Shown here one piece after another: positions 12,453-24,767 of a stretch of DNA of 64,000 bases (positions within the stretch are counted from its first letter, which is position 1; the number at the start of each line of letters is the position of its first letter). A model generated the notes under the pieces. It ran no database searches. It was not told the DNA's origin and saw only the letters and a program-made list of their open reading frames with translations. This DNA comes from Pelobates cultripes (Eukaryota > Chordata > Amphibia > Anura > Pelobatidae). The stretch is from contig OW240921.1 in NCBI GenBank assembly GCA_933207985.1, positions 92,823,537 to 92,887,536 of the forward strand, read 5' to 3'. Both the position numbers and the translations under genes were made by a program.

Positions 12453-14607
12453 GTTAAAAAGAAAACACATGCGCCTCTAATTTATGTCCAACTAAATTAA
12501 GTGCAATCAGTTGCCTACTGCTATGATGCTTAGATTCTGGCTTAGATTGGACACTGAGCCAATCCCTTGATAAACCATTGTAACAACAATCAACCTCGTC
12601 CAATGGTGGTTTTATTTTATTTTTTTACAAAATTTACTTAGAAAAGGAGTTTATATTTATAATCACTGCCACTATGCATAGTTATAGTTTAAAACATATA
12701 TATGTAAAGTACGCTGTCTATTCAGTAAAAAAATGCATTCACTTTACAGACAATAATCTTTCATCTTGAAATTGTTCTAGAAAAAATTCAAGTGTATAGA
12801 TACAGTTTTGTTCAGTATTGAATATTCAAGTTTATAGGTGGATAACGGCATAGGTAATATATGTAGATTTCTTCTATAAGACATTCTTCTCTCACATCAC
12901 CCTGTGTATATTATACCTACAAGCTTAGTCTTCCAAATTAATCTTTCCTTAAACTGTTTCCGTACCCATAAACCCAAACAAATTCCTCCTAGCTTTCATT
13001 TTTCAAAGCTTGAAATTCAAACACAGCGATATGTAAAGATCACCTCTGTGCAATGTAATTATTATAGCGTGCAAGCATTGAATCTCACAGGGAGAAAAAT
13101 ATGTGGCAATGATGTAATATTTAGCATTTAAATAACCACAATTGATTTGTGACCCAGATTGCACTGAACTATAAAAAAACCTGAATATCACAGTAATATA
13201 TACATATATATATATATATACATACATACATACATACACACGCACACACACACCTTATCTTATCTTCGAATTCATAGAAACATGTGTTACACTTTGATTT
13301 ATTTTGTTACACGAGTGAATTCTTTAATGATCTCATTAGGTTCGTTAGGTTCTCGTAACTTTCATCCCATTGATCTCCATCTTACTTTCATTTCCCAGTT
13401 CATGTGCAGCGAGGATAATTAGTCCCAGTGTCCTCATTCACAAAGAATCTTGGGCAGAAACATTCAAGTTAGGACTGGCTCTTCCCTGGCACCGTGTGTT
13501 TTACATTGTTGACATGCTGGTTGAGTGAGGATTATTTGTGTACTCCAGTCATTCATTTTATGTGAAGCCCGGGGGAGCTTAGAATCAGTGATCGCAAATT
13601 ATTACATTTGACTCTTTTGTCACTTAATGACCTCCAGGAGTCAGAATTGTGCAAACTCGTAATTGTTTTTGTAAATTCTTTTCTTACATTTATTTTGTTT
13701 TATTTTAAGGTCAGTGGTGCAGGGACACAATTTCTGTTGATAAGCCTTTAGAATTATATTTATATACAATATTGCCCAGTCACTAATATATCTAAGAAGA
13801 AAGGTTGTATATTTTGTTGTGTATTTCAAATTGCTGTTTTCCGAGATTATTTTAATGTCAAAATGTAATGATCATTTTAAAGCATGCTGTATTCCTTTAC
13901 GCTAAATTCATTATTGCGTCCTTTTCAGATTTAAAAATAAATGACTATAACATGTGGAATATCTCAGAGAAATTATTAAAATATGAGATTAGAAATGCTA
14001 TTGTAACTTTTTCCTGAATGATGCTTTTTTTCTTTAGATTCTATCATGGCTTTAGTATACCTTCCACCTTCTGGCTATTTTAAGAATATGCAGATACCTA
14101 GCTCTGCCTCCTCACTGTCAGTTAAATCTGCAGCTTTGACAGTTTCTACGTTCTTTGAGAATGATTATTTTACGGGGAGTAACCAGAATCCTACATCTCA
14201 TTGTATAGCTGACTCACAATTTCTATGGATTTGTGGGTTCCTAATTATATTCTCTTTGGGAAAACCACATTGATGAAAATATTGAGGAAAAAATATAGGA
14301 AGTCTTTGCTAAAGTTTCAAAATGATCTGTCATTGATAAACGACTCCAGTACATATATGTCTGTGCATATGGATCTCTGTTGGTGGTTTTGTGGTCTGAA
14401 AATCACACCTTACCATCATTACAGAGGTAATTCTGGGGGTAAGCATTGGGAAAAATGCTCCCCCTGAGAAGCTGTCTAGTAGTAGAGACTGTGGCGTCAC
14501 CCACACTGTCCCCAAACGCCTGCTTCCAAGCTAATAAAAGAATATTCCGGTGCCAGACTCTGTAAGCCTGTTACACATACCGAGAAAAGTGTCATTGAAT
14601 TGACTTG
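12453..14607. other. Non-coding stretch
   Basis: Apart from the TA/CATA/CA microsatellite listed separately, nothing was recognised. The region is AT-rich with only short chance ORFs. Confidence 0.5.
13193..13253. repeat. Compound microsatellite (TA)n(CATA)n(CA)n
   Basis: A run of alternating TA is followed by five CATA-like tetramers and then CA dinucleotides. It explains a low-complexity minus-strand ORF that overlaps it. Confidence 0.9.
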
Positions 14608-14960
14608 TTAAAGGAACACTCTAGACCCCTAAAGCACATAAGCTTGCTTGAGTGCTAAATGTGTGGAGTGTGTCATTTTTTTTTCCATTTTTCAAAAAGT
14701 GCAGATTTCAATAGGAATTTGCACTTTTTATAAATTCACCTTGTTACATCCCCCAGGCTGTCAACCAGACAAAAGGTTCTGTTACTTCCTTGTTCGGTTA
14801 GCTCAGTGGAGCTAATCTTGAGAGGCAGCAACTGCCCAGAGACTTTGCAAAGTCTTCTCATTGCACTACATTGCAAAGTCTGTAATTGGACAGCCACAGA
14901 AAGTCTGGGCTGAAGAAAAATGGGAGGACTTGCAAGCTCTTGCAAGCTCTCTCTGTCTCT
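14608..14960 (+). mobile_element. T2-type repeat, left end, divergent interior
   Basis: Begins TTAAAGGAACACTCTAGA at 14608, a T2-type terminus. The interior contains an inverted pair AAAAAGTGCA / TGCACTTTTT (about 14695-14730) and differs from the main family here. The right limit is set where a 10-bp duplication (TGCAAGCTCT twice, 14931-14950) gives way to unrecognised DNA, and is uncertain. Confidence 0.5.
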
Positions 14961-16009
14961 ATATATATACCCAACTAAAATGCCTAATTAAATGCATGCA
15001 TGGTTTCATTGGGGGTATATTTACCACACACTGATTATTTATTTAGTTTTCTTAGGCAGTGGAGTGTCTATTTTAGCAAGAAGCAGGGAATCAGTATAAC
15101 TGCAATAGTTGCATGATTAAGTGTGCGTTCTTGTTTGTGGTTACTGTATGCATATTTGTAATTCTGTGTATCTGTGTTATATTTTATCATGAACTTTATA
15201 AATTACTTTTCACAGGTCCCTGGAAGTCATTGCTGGAATGGAGAGTAACAGCAAAGTATTCACTGTTCATGTTCAGGGCTTGTTACAACTGCAGGTAATT
15301 TGAAGATTGTAATCACTGTTAGCATGTGTACATTATGCTGTTACCTAAACTCATTAACACATAGACCAAACAAAAACAAACAATAAATTGTTATTTATTC
15401 AGAAGACAAGGTTAGCAGTTGGTTTCAGTAATTTTCTATTAACATGATTGAACACACTTGAATAAAATGTCAGAAAGTAAAATGTATATTATTATTATGA
15501 TTCATTGATGGTTTAGTGGTTAAAATAGTAATAATCCGATCTTCGAAAACTATTTTCTGAATTTATTCCCCTAAGTCACTCTTTCACTCCAGAACTTCAT
15601 CACGAAGGGGCCCTGTTGTATGGTAATAGGAGAGGCAAGATGTACTTTTGTAGTCAAGCTGTTTCACCCAGTGGACCCATCTATAAGGCCAACATAGTTG
15701 TCCACGTCTTTTTCCTTCTATTTTGTACTGATTTAAGCAGTGAGAGTATATACTGTCTAATTCTATTGCCCTGTGCGCAACAGAGCACACAGAGCAACAC
15801 AGTCCAAGAAAAATACCAGAGTAACTCCTATACAACACCTCTCTACACCACAAACCCTACCTCTTGGGGGGAGAGTTACTGGTGGGGAAATATATTATGA
15901 GAATATGAGGGAAGGCAACAAAAATGTGCATACCCCTCGTTACATCTGTGGTAAAGCAAAGTTTTATTTGTTTTGGCAGCCATCATTTTTTGCGTGCATA
16001 GCGACAGAT
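14961..16009. other. Non-coding stretch, nothing recognised
   Basis: ORFs near 15584-15900 overlap on both strands and show no domain. No repeat family was recognised. Confidence 0.5.
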
Positions 16010-16246
16010 TTAGTTTGCACATACAGATATTCATAACCAAAAATATCATAGGTAAGGTTTACAATGTCATGGATTTGGTCAGCACTTTAGTTTATCACAT
16101 ACAGATATTCATAACCAAAAATATCATAGGTAAGGTTTACAATGTCATGGATTTGGTCAGCACTTTAGTTTATCACATACAGATATTCATAACCAAAAAT
16201 ATCATAGGTAAGGTTTACAATGTCATGGTTTTGGTCAGCACTTTTT
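16010..16246 (+). repeat. Tandem repeat, 78-bp unit, three copies
   Basis: The block ACAGATATTCATAACCAAAA recurs at 16023, 16101 and 16179, giving a period of exactly 78 bp, and the three units are nearly identical. Because 78 is divisible by 3, a plus-strand frame stays open across it (15973-16293); that is a by-product and not evidence for a gene. Confidence 0.9.
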
Positions 16247-19200
16247 CAAAGAATAATAATAAAACAATGTTAAAACATCATGTTGATAACTAGCTTTGCT
16301 CCTACTGAAAAAAATTATAATTTAATATTGGTAGAGCGAGATATACGTTAATCAAGATACACCGCCTCCAGGGAACAAAAATGTAAAAAAAAAAAAGAAA
16401 GAAACATTCTCTTTAAATTTTGTCATCTTTTACATAAAGACACGTATATCTTCATATGTAAACAAGATAAGAACTGGCTCGGCCATTTTAATTGTAGCAT
16501 AGCTGTCATTTAGAATTCCGTCACTGCTTTCATCCACCACGTTCAGTGTATTGTATCTCAAAGTTGTTTAATTTCCCAGGATTCTCTTGGCTGTGGTATT
16601 TTGTTATTGACAGAGTCCTATAACAGCCTATGTTTGTTCAATTTTTTTTTCGTATCATTGAAAATCTTGGAATCATAAAAGTCCGTAAAGCCAGGCTTTC
16701 TTCAGTTACTTTTCTGGAACATTAGCAGTTGTGTCCATGAGACAGCTAGAAATTACTATTATTGTTTTTGGAGCAAGCAGACGGCGTTTTGCTCCTGCTG
16801 TGCCATTTGTTTTTCTAGCAGATGATCTGCTTTAAAATAGTCCTGAAGCGTTTGATTTGCTACTTAGTCTCTGTTCCAAGAACACTACACTGGGAAATGT
16901 TATTGTAGTGACAGTTTATAAAAGCGATGATCCGAGTTTATACGCCATTTGCAAATACCATTTCAGACGTGTTCATTCAATACTCTGGAGTTGTTTTCAA
17001 TGAAAGATTTTATAAAAGCAAAAGAGCACTCTCTATATAATTATATCACCACAATTGTAAAATAGTCACTTATTATTATTATAATTTATTAGACATATTA
17101 TCAAATATTACCGTACAAACATATTTACACACAGTCAGTGTTTCAACCTAGTTTACTTGGGGGATGTATTTACTAAAACAAATTAAAACTGAATTTGCGA
17201 AATATAAGAGAAAATACCTGTGGTGGAAATATTCTTAAACTCACAGCGTTATTTACTGAATGGAGAATTCAATGTGAATTTTAAAAATATAGATAGAGAA
17301 GTTTAACTGAAACTCTAGCTGACTTACGGAACTATTCCAGTTTAACTACTTTGACCTTAAATTTAAAAATACACTTTGATTTCTGACTTTAGTGGATAAC
17401 CCTGTCAGTTATATCTCTAACAATCGGCATTATTCACTAAAGTCAGTATTCAAACTTTATTTCAGGATAAAATGGGGTGCATAGATGTAATGGACAGTAG
17501 ACTTGTGTATTTGTGGACACTCAGCTCTTCTACTAAATTCTGTTTCTCCAAAGCATTGTAGAGACATATAACCATACAAATAACTAGTGCAATGGTGTGT
17601 TGGTATGATTCCGTGTTTGAAGTTCCCCCCAAGGTGCCAGAAAAAGATGATTAATTGGGATAAAAATAATTGATGGCTAGGGGACAGTCATTAAATGTTG
17701 ATTATACTCACATATCAAGTGAGAGGTGACCAATAAAGATAGCAAAATAAGAAGCAGTAAAAAATATATACATATTCATGAACATATGATATATAAATAT
17801 AGAATTTTTGTTTTACTGACCCTCCTCTTTTTCTTTCTTTTAGTAAAATTTTCTCACTTGATTTGGGAACCAAACGGCTGGAAAATGCGCCTATCAATGT
17901 ACTGTAAAATATATATAATATTTATATTATGTATATATTTTGAAGTATACTGAGTGGCCCGTTTTCGCAAACTGTTTTGTTAATCCGAATTGTTTCCGAG
18001 AATTTTTTTTCATGCACAATATTTCATGGACGAGAGTTGGAGGTCACAAACCTCCACAAATTTAATTTTTGGAAGAATAGATTTTGGCCAAATGGAGTTT
18101 GTCCTTCATGCACATGTCTAGTTGACAGTAAAAGCATTTTATGGAGATAATAATGCAACTAAAATTCGACTATATTATGTGAATAAAACAAACACTTTTT
18201 CCACTTTCTTTACAGTCTGGACAATACACATCTATATTTGTGGACAACAGTGCCGGGGCACCAATCACTGTTCAAAATGGGTCTGATTTTATGGGCATTC
18301 TAATGGGGATTTAACCAAAACCCCAAGAGAACAAGTTCTTCTTTCAACACCAAACCATCATGATATTGACACAGAGTCGTGCATCTACAATGGACAAACA
18401 TTCAATTTTCCTGATCATCTGGGATCTGTTGCTGTATAACTGCTTGCCACCTTCATCACCTGGAGAGACTTTATGCAAGCCCCTATCTTCATTCATTGCC
18501 TCTGCTGCTTGTAAGCCTCAAACTGCCGAGAGGTCTGCAATACATCGAAATGGTATTATTAAGCAATGCATTGCAGAACTCAGTTTAATATTTCCATATC
18601 AGACTCTGTAAAGAAAATACCATCAATTAGGACAAGTTATCCTTTTTTGTATATGCATTTTTGCTACTTGATTTAGAAAAAGAAAGAAGGATGTAGAGCC
18701 TCAGCAGATATGTTCTCATTGTTGAAAGCTGAATGTGGATCTCTTCTACAATGGACACTTTGTTTCTATAATTGAGTTCCGAGGGCATTTGGAGCCAGTT
18801 TTGTGTGGTCTGGTTAATGAGGGACTCAAGAAGAACATCAAGTAACCTGACCGAAAAATGAGTTACTGCTGTTGGCTCCAAAATGGACACTTGTATTTGT
18901 GCCTCAGATTGTACCCTCTTCTGATCACCTATGTTGTTCTATATTGTTTTATTCTATAAGATACTGCATAATATGGCTGTTTGCTAATAAACAGTCTTTT
19001 AACCATCATCAATTTTGGTGCCAAAGGCTCAGATTTATATACAACGGGCTTAGGAGGAAAGACTAGTGAGTCTGCATGAAAAATGTGCACATTTAAAAGG
19101 AGTCTTCAAACTCTTGAGCACTTTGAATAAGTTTGTTGTTCCAGTGAGTTGCAAAAATCACCTTAGCTCTGTTTTCACCCCACCTGCATGCTGTGATGTA

Positions 19201-20269
19201 ACACTCAATGCCCCTATAAGACCGAATACATAAATATCACAGGCTCTTAATAAAAGCATCTTTAGCAACTGTGCAGATGAATGGCTGAAAGTAAATTCAG
19301 TCTTGAAAGTATGTTCAGTCTTGAATGAAGCTGATTGGAAAGCTATCAGAGGCCAAAGACATACCCTTTCAAGAATGAATATACTTGACTCTGCTGAACT
19401 ACATTTCCCATATACTCTAGCAATGTAGGGGTTTCTGGAATATGCAAACAATGGGACTATGAGAACAGTAATATCAGTCACTTACTGGTCCCTTTAGCTT
19501 CAACTTTGAAGCAAATAAGGGAATTATACCGGTGAATGATATTTCTTTTGGGTTTAAACACAATACACTGTTACATATGGAAAGGTTGTTTTGACTCTAA
19601 CACAGACTGATGTGAGTATGGAAAATGGAAATGGTTCCCCAACTCCATAAATATACAATAGCATTGCTTGAGATAGTGAATGCAAAAAGGCTTAGTCAAT
19701 GATTGGATAATGAGTCATAATTTCAACTATATTTCATTCTAAAATCAAGGTGTACACACTGCACAGTCAATATGAAACACAGGGAACAGAGCTACACAAA
19801 AGTTAAAAATAGTAATATATTTATATGCTAATATATGCAAATGTAAACAATATAAAACGACATATTGGTAGTGTTCTTGGACCCCTTAAATGTACAAAAT
19901 GCTGAGCATTTCAAATCAGACATATTACCTTTTAGAAAAAAAAAAACATAAAATAACATTGTTAGATTATTTGCCATTCATTTAAACCCATCTGAAGCTT
20001 TTACTGCATTGCCTGTTCATGTTGGCTGACATCAATGCAATATGAATAGGTGCCAATTTATTAATGAGTTTGAGTACTTTAAAATGAAAGTGAGGGCCTC
20101 TCATAGATATGCATTGGTTTTTACGATTTCTCTGTAATTGGATGGCTTATAGAGAAACTTTGGATTGTCTAGGAGATCATCACCAATGATTATCTCACAG
20201 AGGAAGAAGACAATCTCACAACTGGATAATAATTAATTTACTTATTTGTGAATTGTAGCATGCCAAAGT
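16247..20269. other. Long AT-rich non-coding stretch
   Basis: No repeat family or gene could be supported in about 4 kb. An 83-codon plus-strand ORF at 18360-18611 was considered and rejected. The stretch may be intronic or intergenic unique DNA. Confidence 0.5.
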
Positions 20270-20634
20270 GGGAACATAGTGGAGATTGTGCATAGTCCCC
20301 TGCTCTGTCTGTTAGTGCAGTTCCAGGCTCCGGGTCAAGCAGTGTGCTTTGTGAGTGGAGAGAGGGCAGTATATGATGTTCATTCACATCTCCAGCCCAC
20401 TCCCCTCACTCACCAATCGTAGGCTGGAAATGCATTGACAGACCGGCATAGGGACATACAGAGCCTCTTCTACATTAGCCAGGGCAACAGAAAGACATCA
20501 GACTGCTTCTCATTCAATGTCAAACTCTTAACAAATAGTTTAACACTGAGCAGTGGGATTGCACCAGGGGACTCCAGGAACTAAAACCACTTCAATGAGA
20601 TGAAGTGTTAACGCTGCCTACAGTGCCTCTTTAA
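20270..20634 (-). mobile_element. T2-type repeat fragment
   Basis: Ends GCCTACAGTGCCTCTTTAA with TTAA at 20631-20634, the reverse complement of a T2-type terminus of the TTAAAGNGGCACTGTAGG form. The preceding 100 bp (GATGAAGTGTTAACGCTG and neighbouring A/C-rich text) resembles interior T2 sequence. The left limit is approximate. Confidence 0.45.
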
Positions 20635-21348
20635 GAACAAAATTATTTTGATTAGACATATTCTCATTCTTTTCTCAAGCCTCCTCTAAGTCTTTGTACG
20701 CTGAATAAATCAATCCTCACTAATAATACAAATTGAAATACATATAAATTATTTTTTTTCTTGCATGATCAGTACAGTGAGAATACTGCTCAAAGTGTTA
20801 TTTAAATGTTGGACCTTTGTTTGTCTTTTTCATATTAAGATGTTTAATTTGTATTTTGAGTGATTTTTATGCTTCATACTCATAATTCGAAAATTAATAT
20901 TACCGGTTCCATTATGCACAAATTAAACACATGATAATCATAACAGTTTATGTATCATCTTACATCAAGAGATGCCAACGAGTGGATTTTGAACATATAT
21001 GGACTCTTTTTGGAACTCTGACTTCTGCCAACATTTTTCTAGTAAAATTTAAATTTCTGATCCAGATCCGCCTAACTGCACTCATGGTTAAATAAACATT
21101 GACTATTGTGCAAATTATGCTCAAGAACATCTAGAAAAATCTATGAAAACCCAGTGACAATATTATAGAATATTTAGAAACAGTTTATGAGAGAATATAC
21201 CAGGTGTATAGAGCAGAACATAAAATAAAAAAATGTCTGGGGAGTTTTGCTTATTACTGCTACCTAAAGGACTATCTTAAATTTCAAAAATATTAATATA
21301 TTTCTACTTCACCTTACCACTGACAACCAAAACACATGCCCTATTCCC
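20635..21348. other. Non-coding stretch, nothing recognised
   Basis: AT-rich, with no ORF of interest and no recognised repeat. Confidence 0.5.
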
Positions 21349-21594
21349 TTAAAGGAACACTACAATGTGAGGAATACAAAGTGTCTTCCTGACACCACAG
21401 TGTAAAACACATTTAGGGGGCTTGCTCCCCTAAAAGAGGGTTTAAACTTTTAAAACTTACATTTATTCCAGCACTGCGGGAGTCAGCCAAGGCTGGTCCA
21501 CCCCCGCTCTGCCTCTTTGGCTGCAATCATCAAACCTGACATTCTCAGCCGATCTAATTCTTTGCCATAAGAAAGCAGTGGGAGGCTATCACGC
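21349..21594 (+). mobile_element. T2/Kolobok-type MITE, left half
   Basis: Starts TTAAAGGAACACTACAATG at 21349. It shares the AAGAAAGCA.TGGGAGGCTA block with the copy at 5614, and stops where the CR1-like 3' end begins at about 21595. Confidence 0.7.
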
Positions 21595-21745
21595 ATAGAA
21601 ACATAGAATGTGACGGCAGATAAGAACCATTCGGCCCATCTAGTCTGCCCAATTTTCTAAATACTTTCATTAGTCCCTAGCCTTATCTTATAGTGAGGAT
21701 AGCCTTATGCCTATCCCACGCATGCTTAAACTCCTTTACTGTGCT

Positions 21746-22362
21746 AGCAGAATGCTTGGCTGTATAGGGAGAGGTATTAGCAGTAGATAGAGGGAAGTGC
21801 TCATGCCATTGTACAGAACACTGGTGAGACCTCACTTGGAATATTGTACACAGTACTGGAGACCGTATCTCCAGAAGGATATTGATACTTTAGAGAGAGT
21901 TCAGAGAAGGGCAACTAAACTGGTTCATGGATCGGAGGGAAAAACTTACCAGGAAAGGTTAAAGGATCTTAACATGTATAGCTTGGAGGAAAGACGAGAC
22001 GGGGGGGGGTATGATAGAAATATTTAAATGCATAAAGGGAATCAACACAGTAAAGGATGAGACTATATTTAAAAGAAGAAAAACCACCACAACAAGAGGA
22101 CACAGTCTTAAATTAGAGGGGAAAGGTTTAAAAATAATATCAGGAAGTATTACTTTACTGAGAGGGTAGTGGATGCATGGAATAGCCTTCCAGCTGAAGT
22201 GGTAGAGGTTAACACAGTGAAGGAGTTTAAGCATGTGTGGGATAGGCATAAGGCTATCCTAACTATAAGATAAGGCCAGGGACCTAATGAAAGTATTTAG
22301 AAAATTGGGCAGACTAGATGGGCCGAATGGTTCTTATCTGCCGTCACATTCTATGTTTCTAG
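21746..22362 (+). pseudogene. CR1-like reverse transcriptase C-terminus and 3' end (inverted segment)
   Basis: The plus-strand frame from about 21747 reads MLGCIGRGISSR, a stop, then [34 protein letters not shown] and [17 protein letters not shown], the conserved end of jockey-superfamily LINE reverse transcriptases (CR1/L2/Rex1 group). Frameshifts follow a G8 run near 22002-22010. The remainder is a decayed coding tail and 3' end, finishing in AGACTAGATGGGCCGAATGG and CATTCTATGTTTCTAG. The segment is inverted relative to the rest of the element; see the finding on the fold-back. Confidence 0.8.
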
Positions 22363-22604
22363 CATTTCCTGCTGCTGTATTACATTGTCTGCCTAACTTT
22401 AAGTCATCTGAAATAATTACATCTAAATTCCTTTCCTCAGATGTTGAGGTTAGGACTCTATCAAATATTCTGTACTCAGCCCTTGGGTTTTTACGTCCAA
22501 GATGCATTATCTTGCACTTATCCACATTAAATGTCAGCTGCCACAACTCTGACCATTTTTCTAATTTTCTTAAATTATTTGATAAAAATGATAAAAACAC
22601 ACAA
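22363..22604 (-). pseudogene. CR1-like reverse transcriptase, internal piece
   Basis: The minus-strand translation reads NNLRKLEKWSELWQLTFNV then DKCKIMHLGRKNPRAEY and ERNLDVIISDDLKLGRQCNT, the stretch just after the catalytic palm in CR1/L2-type reverse transcriptases (W...WqL.FNv.KCk.mh.G..n). It stops at AAGNAR, exactly where the inverted plus-strand segment resumes with MLGCIGRGI. The catalytic YADD region and everything upstream in ORF2 are absent. Confidence 0.8.
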
Positions 22605-22781
22605 GTAATATTATGGCCATCTGAGGAGTGGCCACTTGGAGGGGTCCTTAGAGGCAATGTAAACACGGCCTTTTCTCTGAAAAGGCAGTGTTTATATGAA
22701 AAAGCCTGAAGGGAACGATTATACTTACCAGAACAACTACATTAAGCTGTAGTTGTTCTGGTGACTAAAGTGTCCCTTTAA
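22605..22781 (-). mobile_element. T2/Kolobok-type MITE fragment inside the CR1 element
   Basis: Ends GACTAAAGTGTCCCTTTAA, with TTAA at 22778-22781. Its interior (GGCCATCTGAGGAGTGGCC and the following region) matches, in the opposite orientation, the full-length copy at 27633-28221. A 15-bp perfect inverted pair, ACCAGAACAACTACA with TGTAGTTGTTCTGGT, lies near its end. Confidence 0.75.
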
Positions 22782-24150
22782 AGTTCCTAACACGCATCCG
22801 TCTGTCGTTCTGAGTGTTATGCACAGACAGAACTTCCGAAAATGACAGTGTGGAAGCAACCTGCTGTATATCATTGGCAAAAACATAAAAAACTTCCTTT
22901 ACGTCTGAAACCTCATTGCAAGCCAAGTCATTTGTCCCTAGATGGACAAGTACATCAAATTCTCTTCCTGCTTTGCTTGCTTAACAATGTTACTAATACG
23001 TCTCCTGTCTCTGTGAGCAGTAGTTCCAGGAAGACATCTCACAAGACCACTATTGACCAGCTCCACACCTCTTATGATAGAATCCCCTAACAACAACTGC
23101 TTTCTATTAGGCCTCACCATGGTCTCCAAGCCTGTCTCCATAATACCCGGTGCCTGAGAATGTCTCCACAACACCACTACACTCTGTTCCTTAGCCTGTC
23201 TCCACAACACCACTACACTCGGTGCCTGAGCCTGTCTTCACAACACCACTACACTCAGTTCCTGAACCTGTCTTCACAACACCACTACACTCAGTGCCTA
23301 AACCTGTCTCCATAACATCACTACACTCGGTGCCTGAGTGTCCCACAACACCACTACACTCTGTCCTTAGCCTGTCTCCACAACACCACTACACTCAGTG
23401 CCTGAGCCTGTCTTCACAACACCACTACACTCAGTTCCTGAGCCTGTCTTCACAACACCACTACACTCAGTGCCTAAACCTGTCTCCATAACACCACTAC
23501 ACTCGGTGCCTGAGCCTGTCTTCACAACACCACTACACTCAGTGCCTGAGCCTGTCTTCACAACACCACTACCCTCAGTGCCTAAACCTGTCTTCACAAC
23601 ACCACTACACTCAGTTCCTGAACCTGTCTTCACAACACCACTACACTCAGTGCCTGAGCCTGTCTTCACAACACCACTACACTCAGTTCCTGAACCTGTC
23701 TTCACAACACCACTACACTCAGTGCCTGAGCCTGTCTCCATAACATCACTACACTCAGTGCCTGAGCCTGTCTCCATAACATCACTACACTCAGTGCCTG
23801 AGCCTGTCTCCATAACATCACTACACTTGGGGCCTGAGCCTCTCTCCACAACACCATTACACTCTGAAAGTGCAGAAAATGAATTATGTAGAGCAACAGA
23901 CTGTGCAATATGCCTTTTATCCACAACTCTAAGTCTACCAGATCCTACAGTAATCCATCTGCCATTCCTAATACGTCTCTGCGGCAGTTCCAGTCTGTTC
24001 ACCAGATAATTTACAAATCTCAGACTTCAAAAATACAATCTCCTGCTGCAATATAGAGAACTGTCTACAGATTAGACAGCAACCAAACCTCCAAAAAGTG
24101 GAACGTGAAACAAATGCATAACAACTATTACACGGAACTAAGTCTGTCAT
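22782..24150 (-). pseudogene. CR1-like ORF1 relic: zinc finger, minisatellite, esterase-type domain
   Basis: The minus-strand start at 24150 gives MTDLVPCNSCYAFVSR and then a second C-x2-C pair (CCLICRQ), a PHD-like zinc finger as in CR1 ORF1 proteins, followed by a predicted coiled coil (FSILQQEIVFLKSEICKL). A frameshift near 23980 leads to a segment with RNGRWITVGSGRLRV, then about 21 copies of a 12-residue repeat (TECSGVVKTGSG type), then RKQLLLGDSIIRGVEL and LVRCLPGTTAHRDRRR, the start of the SGNH/esterase-like domain (GDSIIRG block). Further down, HLGTND-like residues can be read with errors. The protein binds nucleic acid in related elements. It is broken by frameshifts, and the repeat array sits between the conserved parts. 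Confidence 0.75.
23108..23868. repeat. 36-bp minisatellite in LINE ORF1, about 21 copies
   Basis: On the plus strand the unit is CCTGAGCCTGTCTTCACAAC followed by ACCACTACACTCAGTG (36 bp). Units differ by a few substitutions (TCTTCACAACACC versus TCTCCATAACATC types) that occur in blocks, as expected from unequal exchange. The unit is divisible by 3, which leaves long open frames on both strands (plus 23398-24009, minus 23367-24002). Neither is a host gene. Confidence 0.9.
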
Positions 24151-24190
24151 TTTAATGAGGTGAGTAATTTAAATTAAACAAAACGTAACT

Positions 24191-24687
24191 TTTTTTTTCC
24201 TCCTACATACCTCAGATTACCTCCAGTTTATCTCCAGAATATCTCCAAGTACACACTTTGAAGCAGCACTTAGAAGTAGCAACCAAGCTATATTAGCCAA
24301 ACTAATGACCACAACCCTTACATAACTTCTAAAAGCACCACCCACTAGGAATTTTTAACACCTGGGTAGGCCTATGCAAAACAAGGTGCTGCATCAATCA
24401 GCGTCTTCTCATAGAGATGCATTGATTCAAGTTCAAATTCTTGCAGTTGGTGGAGACACGGAACGTCAGTGCTGCACACTGTGCAGCACTGACCCAGGAA
24501 GCACCTCTAGTGGCAGTCTGAGTGACTGCCACTGGAGGAGTCCCTAGGCATTAATGTAAACACTGACTTGTCTTTGAAAAGGCATTGCCTAGCCATAGAT
24601 GTAAATTAAAATGGAAGAAATTATAAAAAAAAAAAAAAAAATAGTTTTAGCTATTAGATTGTACTAAAATGAGATGAACATTTCTTT
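24191..24687. other. Possible LINE 5' flank and internal T2 fragment
   Basis: 24191-24380 is C/T-rich and may hold the 5' untranslated part of the CR1-like element. About 24395-24600 resembles interior T2 sequence (CTCATAGAGATGCATTGATT and a TAGTGGCAGTCTGAGTGACT block) but has no termini. A poly-A run lies at about 24627-24642. Confidence 0.45.
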
Positions 24688-24767
24688 TTAACTCCTTAAG
24701 GACCAAACTTCTGGAATAAAAGGGAATCATGACATGTCAAGCATGTCATGTGTCCTTAAGGGGTTAA
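24688..24767. mobile_element. piggyBac-like MITE, 72 bp, TTAA flanks
   Basis: TTAA (24688-24691 and 24764-24767) flanks a 72-bp palindromic body that begins CTCCTTAAGGAC and ends GTCCTTAAGGGG. The TTAA duplication and C-rich ends fit the piggyBac superfamily. The same element, also with a 72-bp body, is at 60655-60734. It is too short to encode anything. Confidence 0.8.

Larger units (their letters stand above)
21595..24190 (-). mobile_element. CR1-like LINE with inverted 3' half
   Basis: On the minus strand, from right to left, the element shows ORF1 (24150 down to 22782), a T2 insertion (22605-22781), a reverse transcriptase piece (22604-22363), then about 620 bp of downstream sequence in the opposite orientation (21746-22362), and finally a second copy of the 3' end in the expected orientation (21745-21595). 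The 3' end contains the motif CAGACTAGATGGGCCGAATG, present here in both orientations and again at about 46825-46925. Most of ORF2 is missing. The 5' limit near 24190 is approximate. Confidence 0.8.

Noticed and set aside
18360..18611. 83-codon ORF with a short stretch (NGIIKQCIAEL) faintly like the N-terminal region of granin proteins
   Set aside because: The similarity is a handful of residues, the second cysteine of the granin loop is absent, and no splice sites or further exons support it.
23108..23868. Regularly spaced repeats considered as a CRISPR-like array
   Set aside because: Units are contiguous with no unique spacers, and the sequence is vertebrate nuclear DNA.
23367..24009. Overlapping 203- and 211-codon ORFs on opposite strands
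   Set aside because: Both are translations of the 36-bp minisatellite. The minus-strand one is part of a LINE ORF1; the plus-strand one has no independent support.
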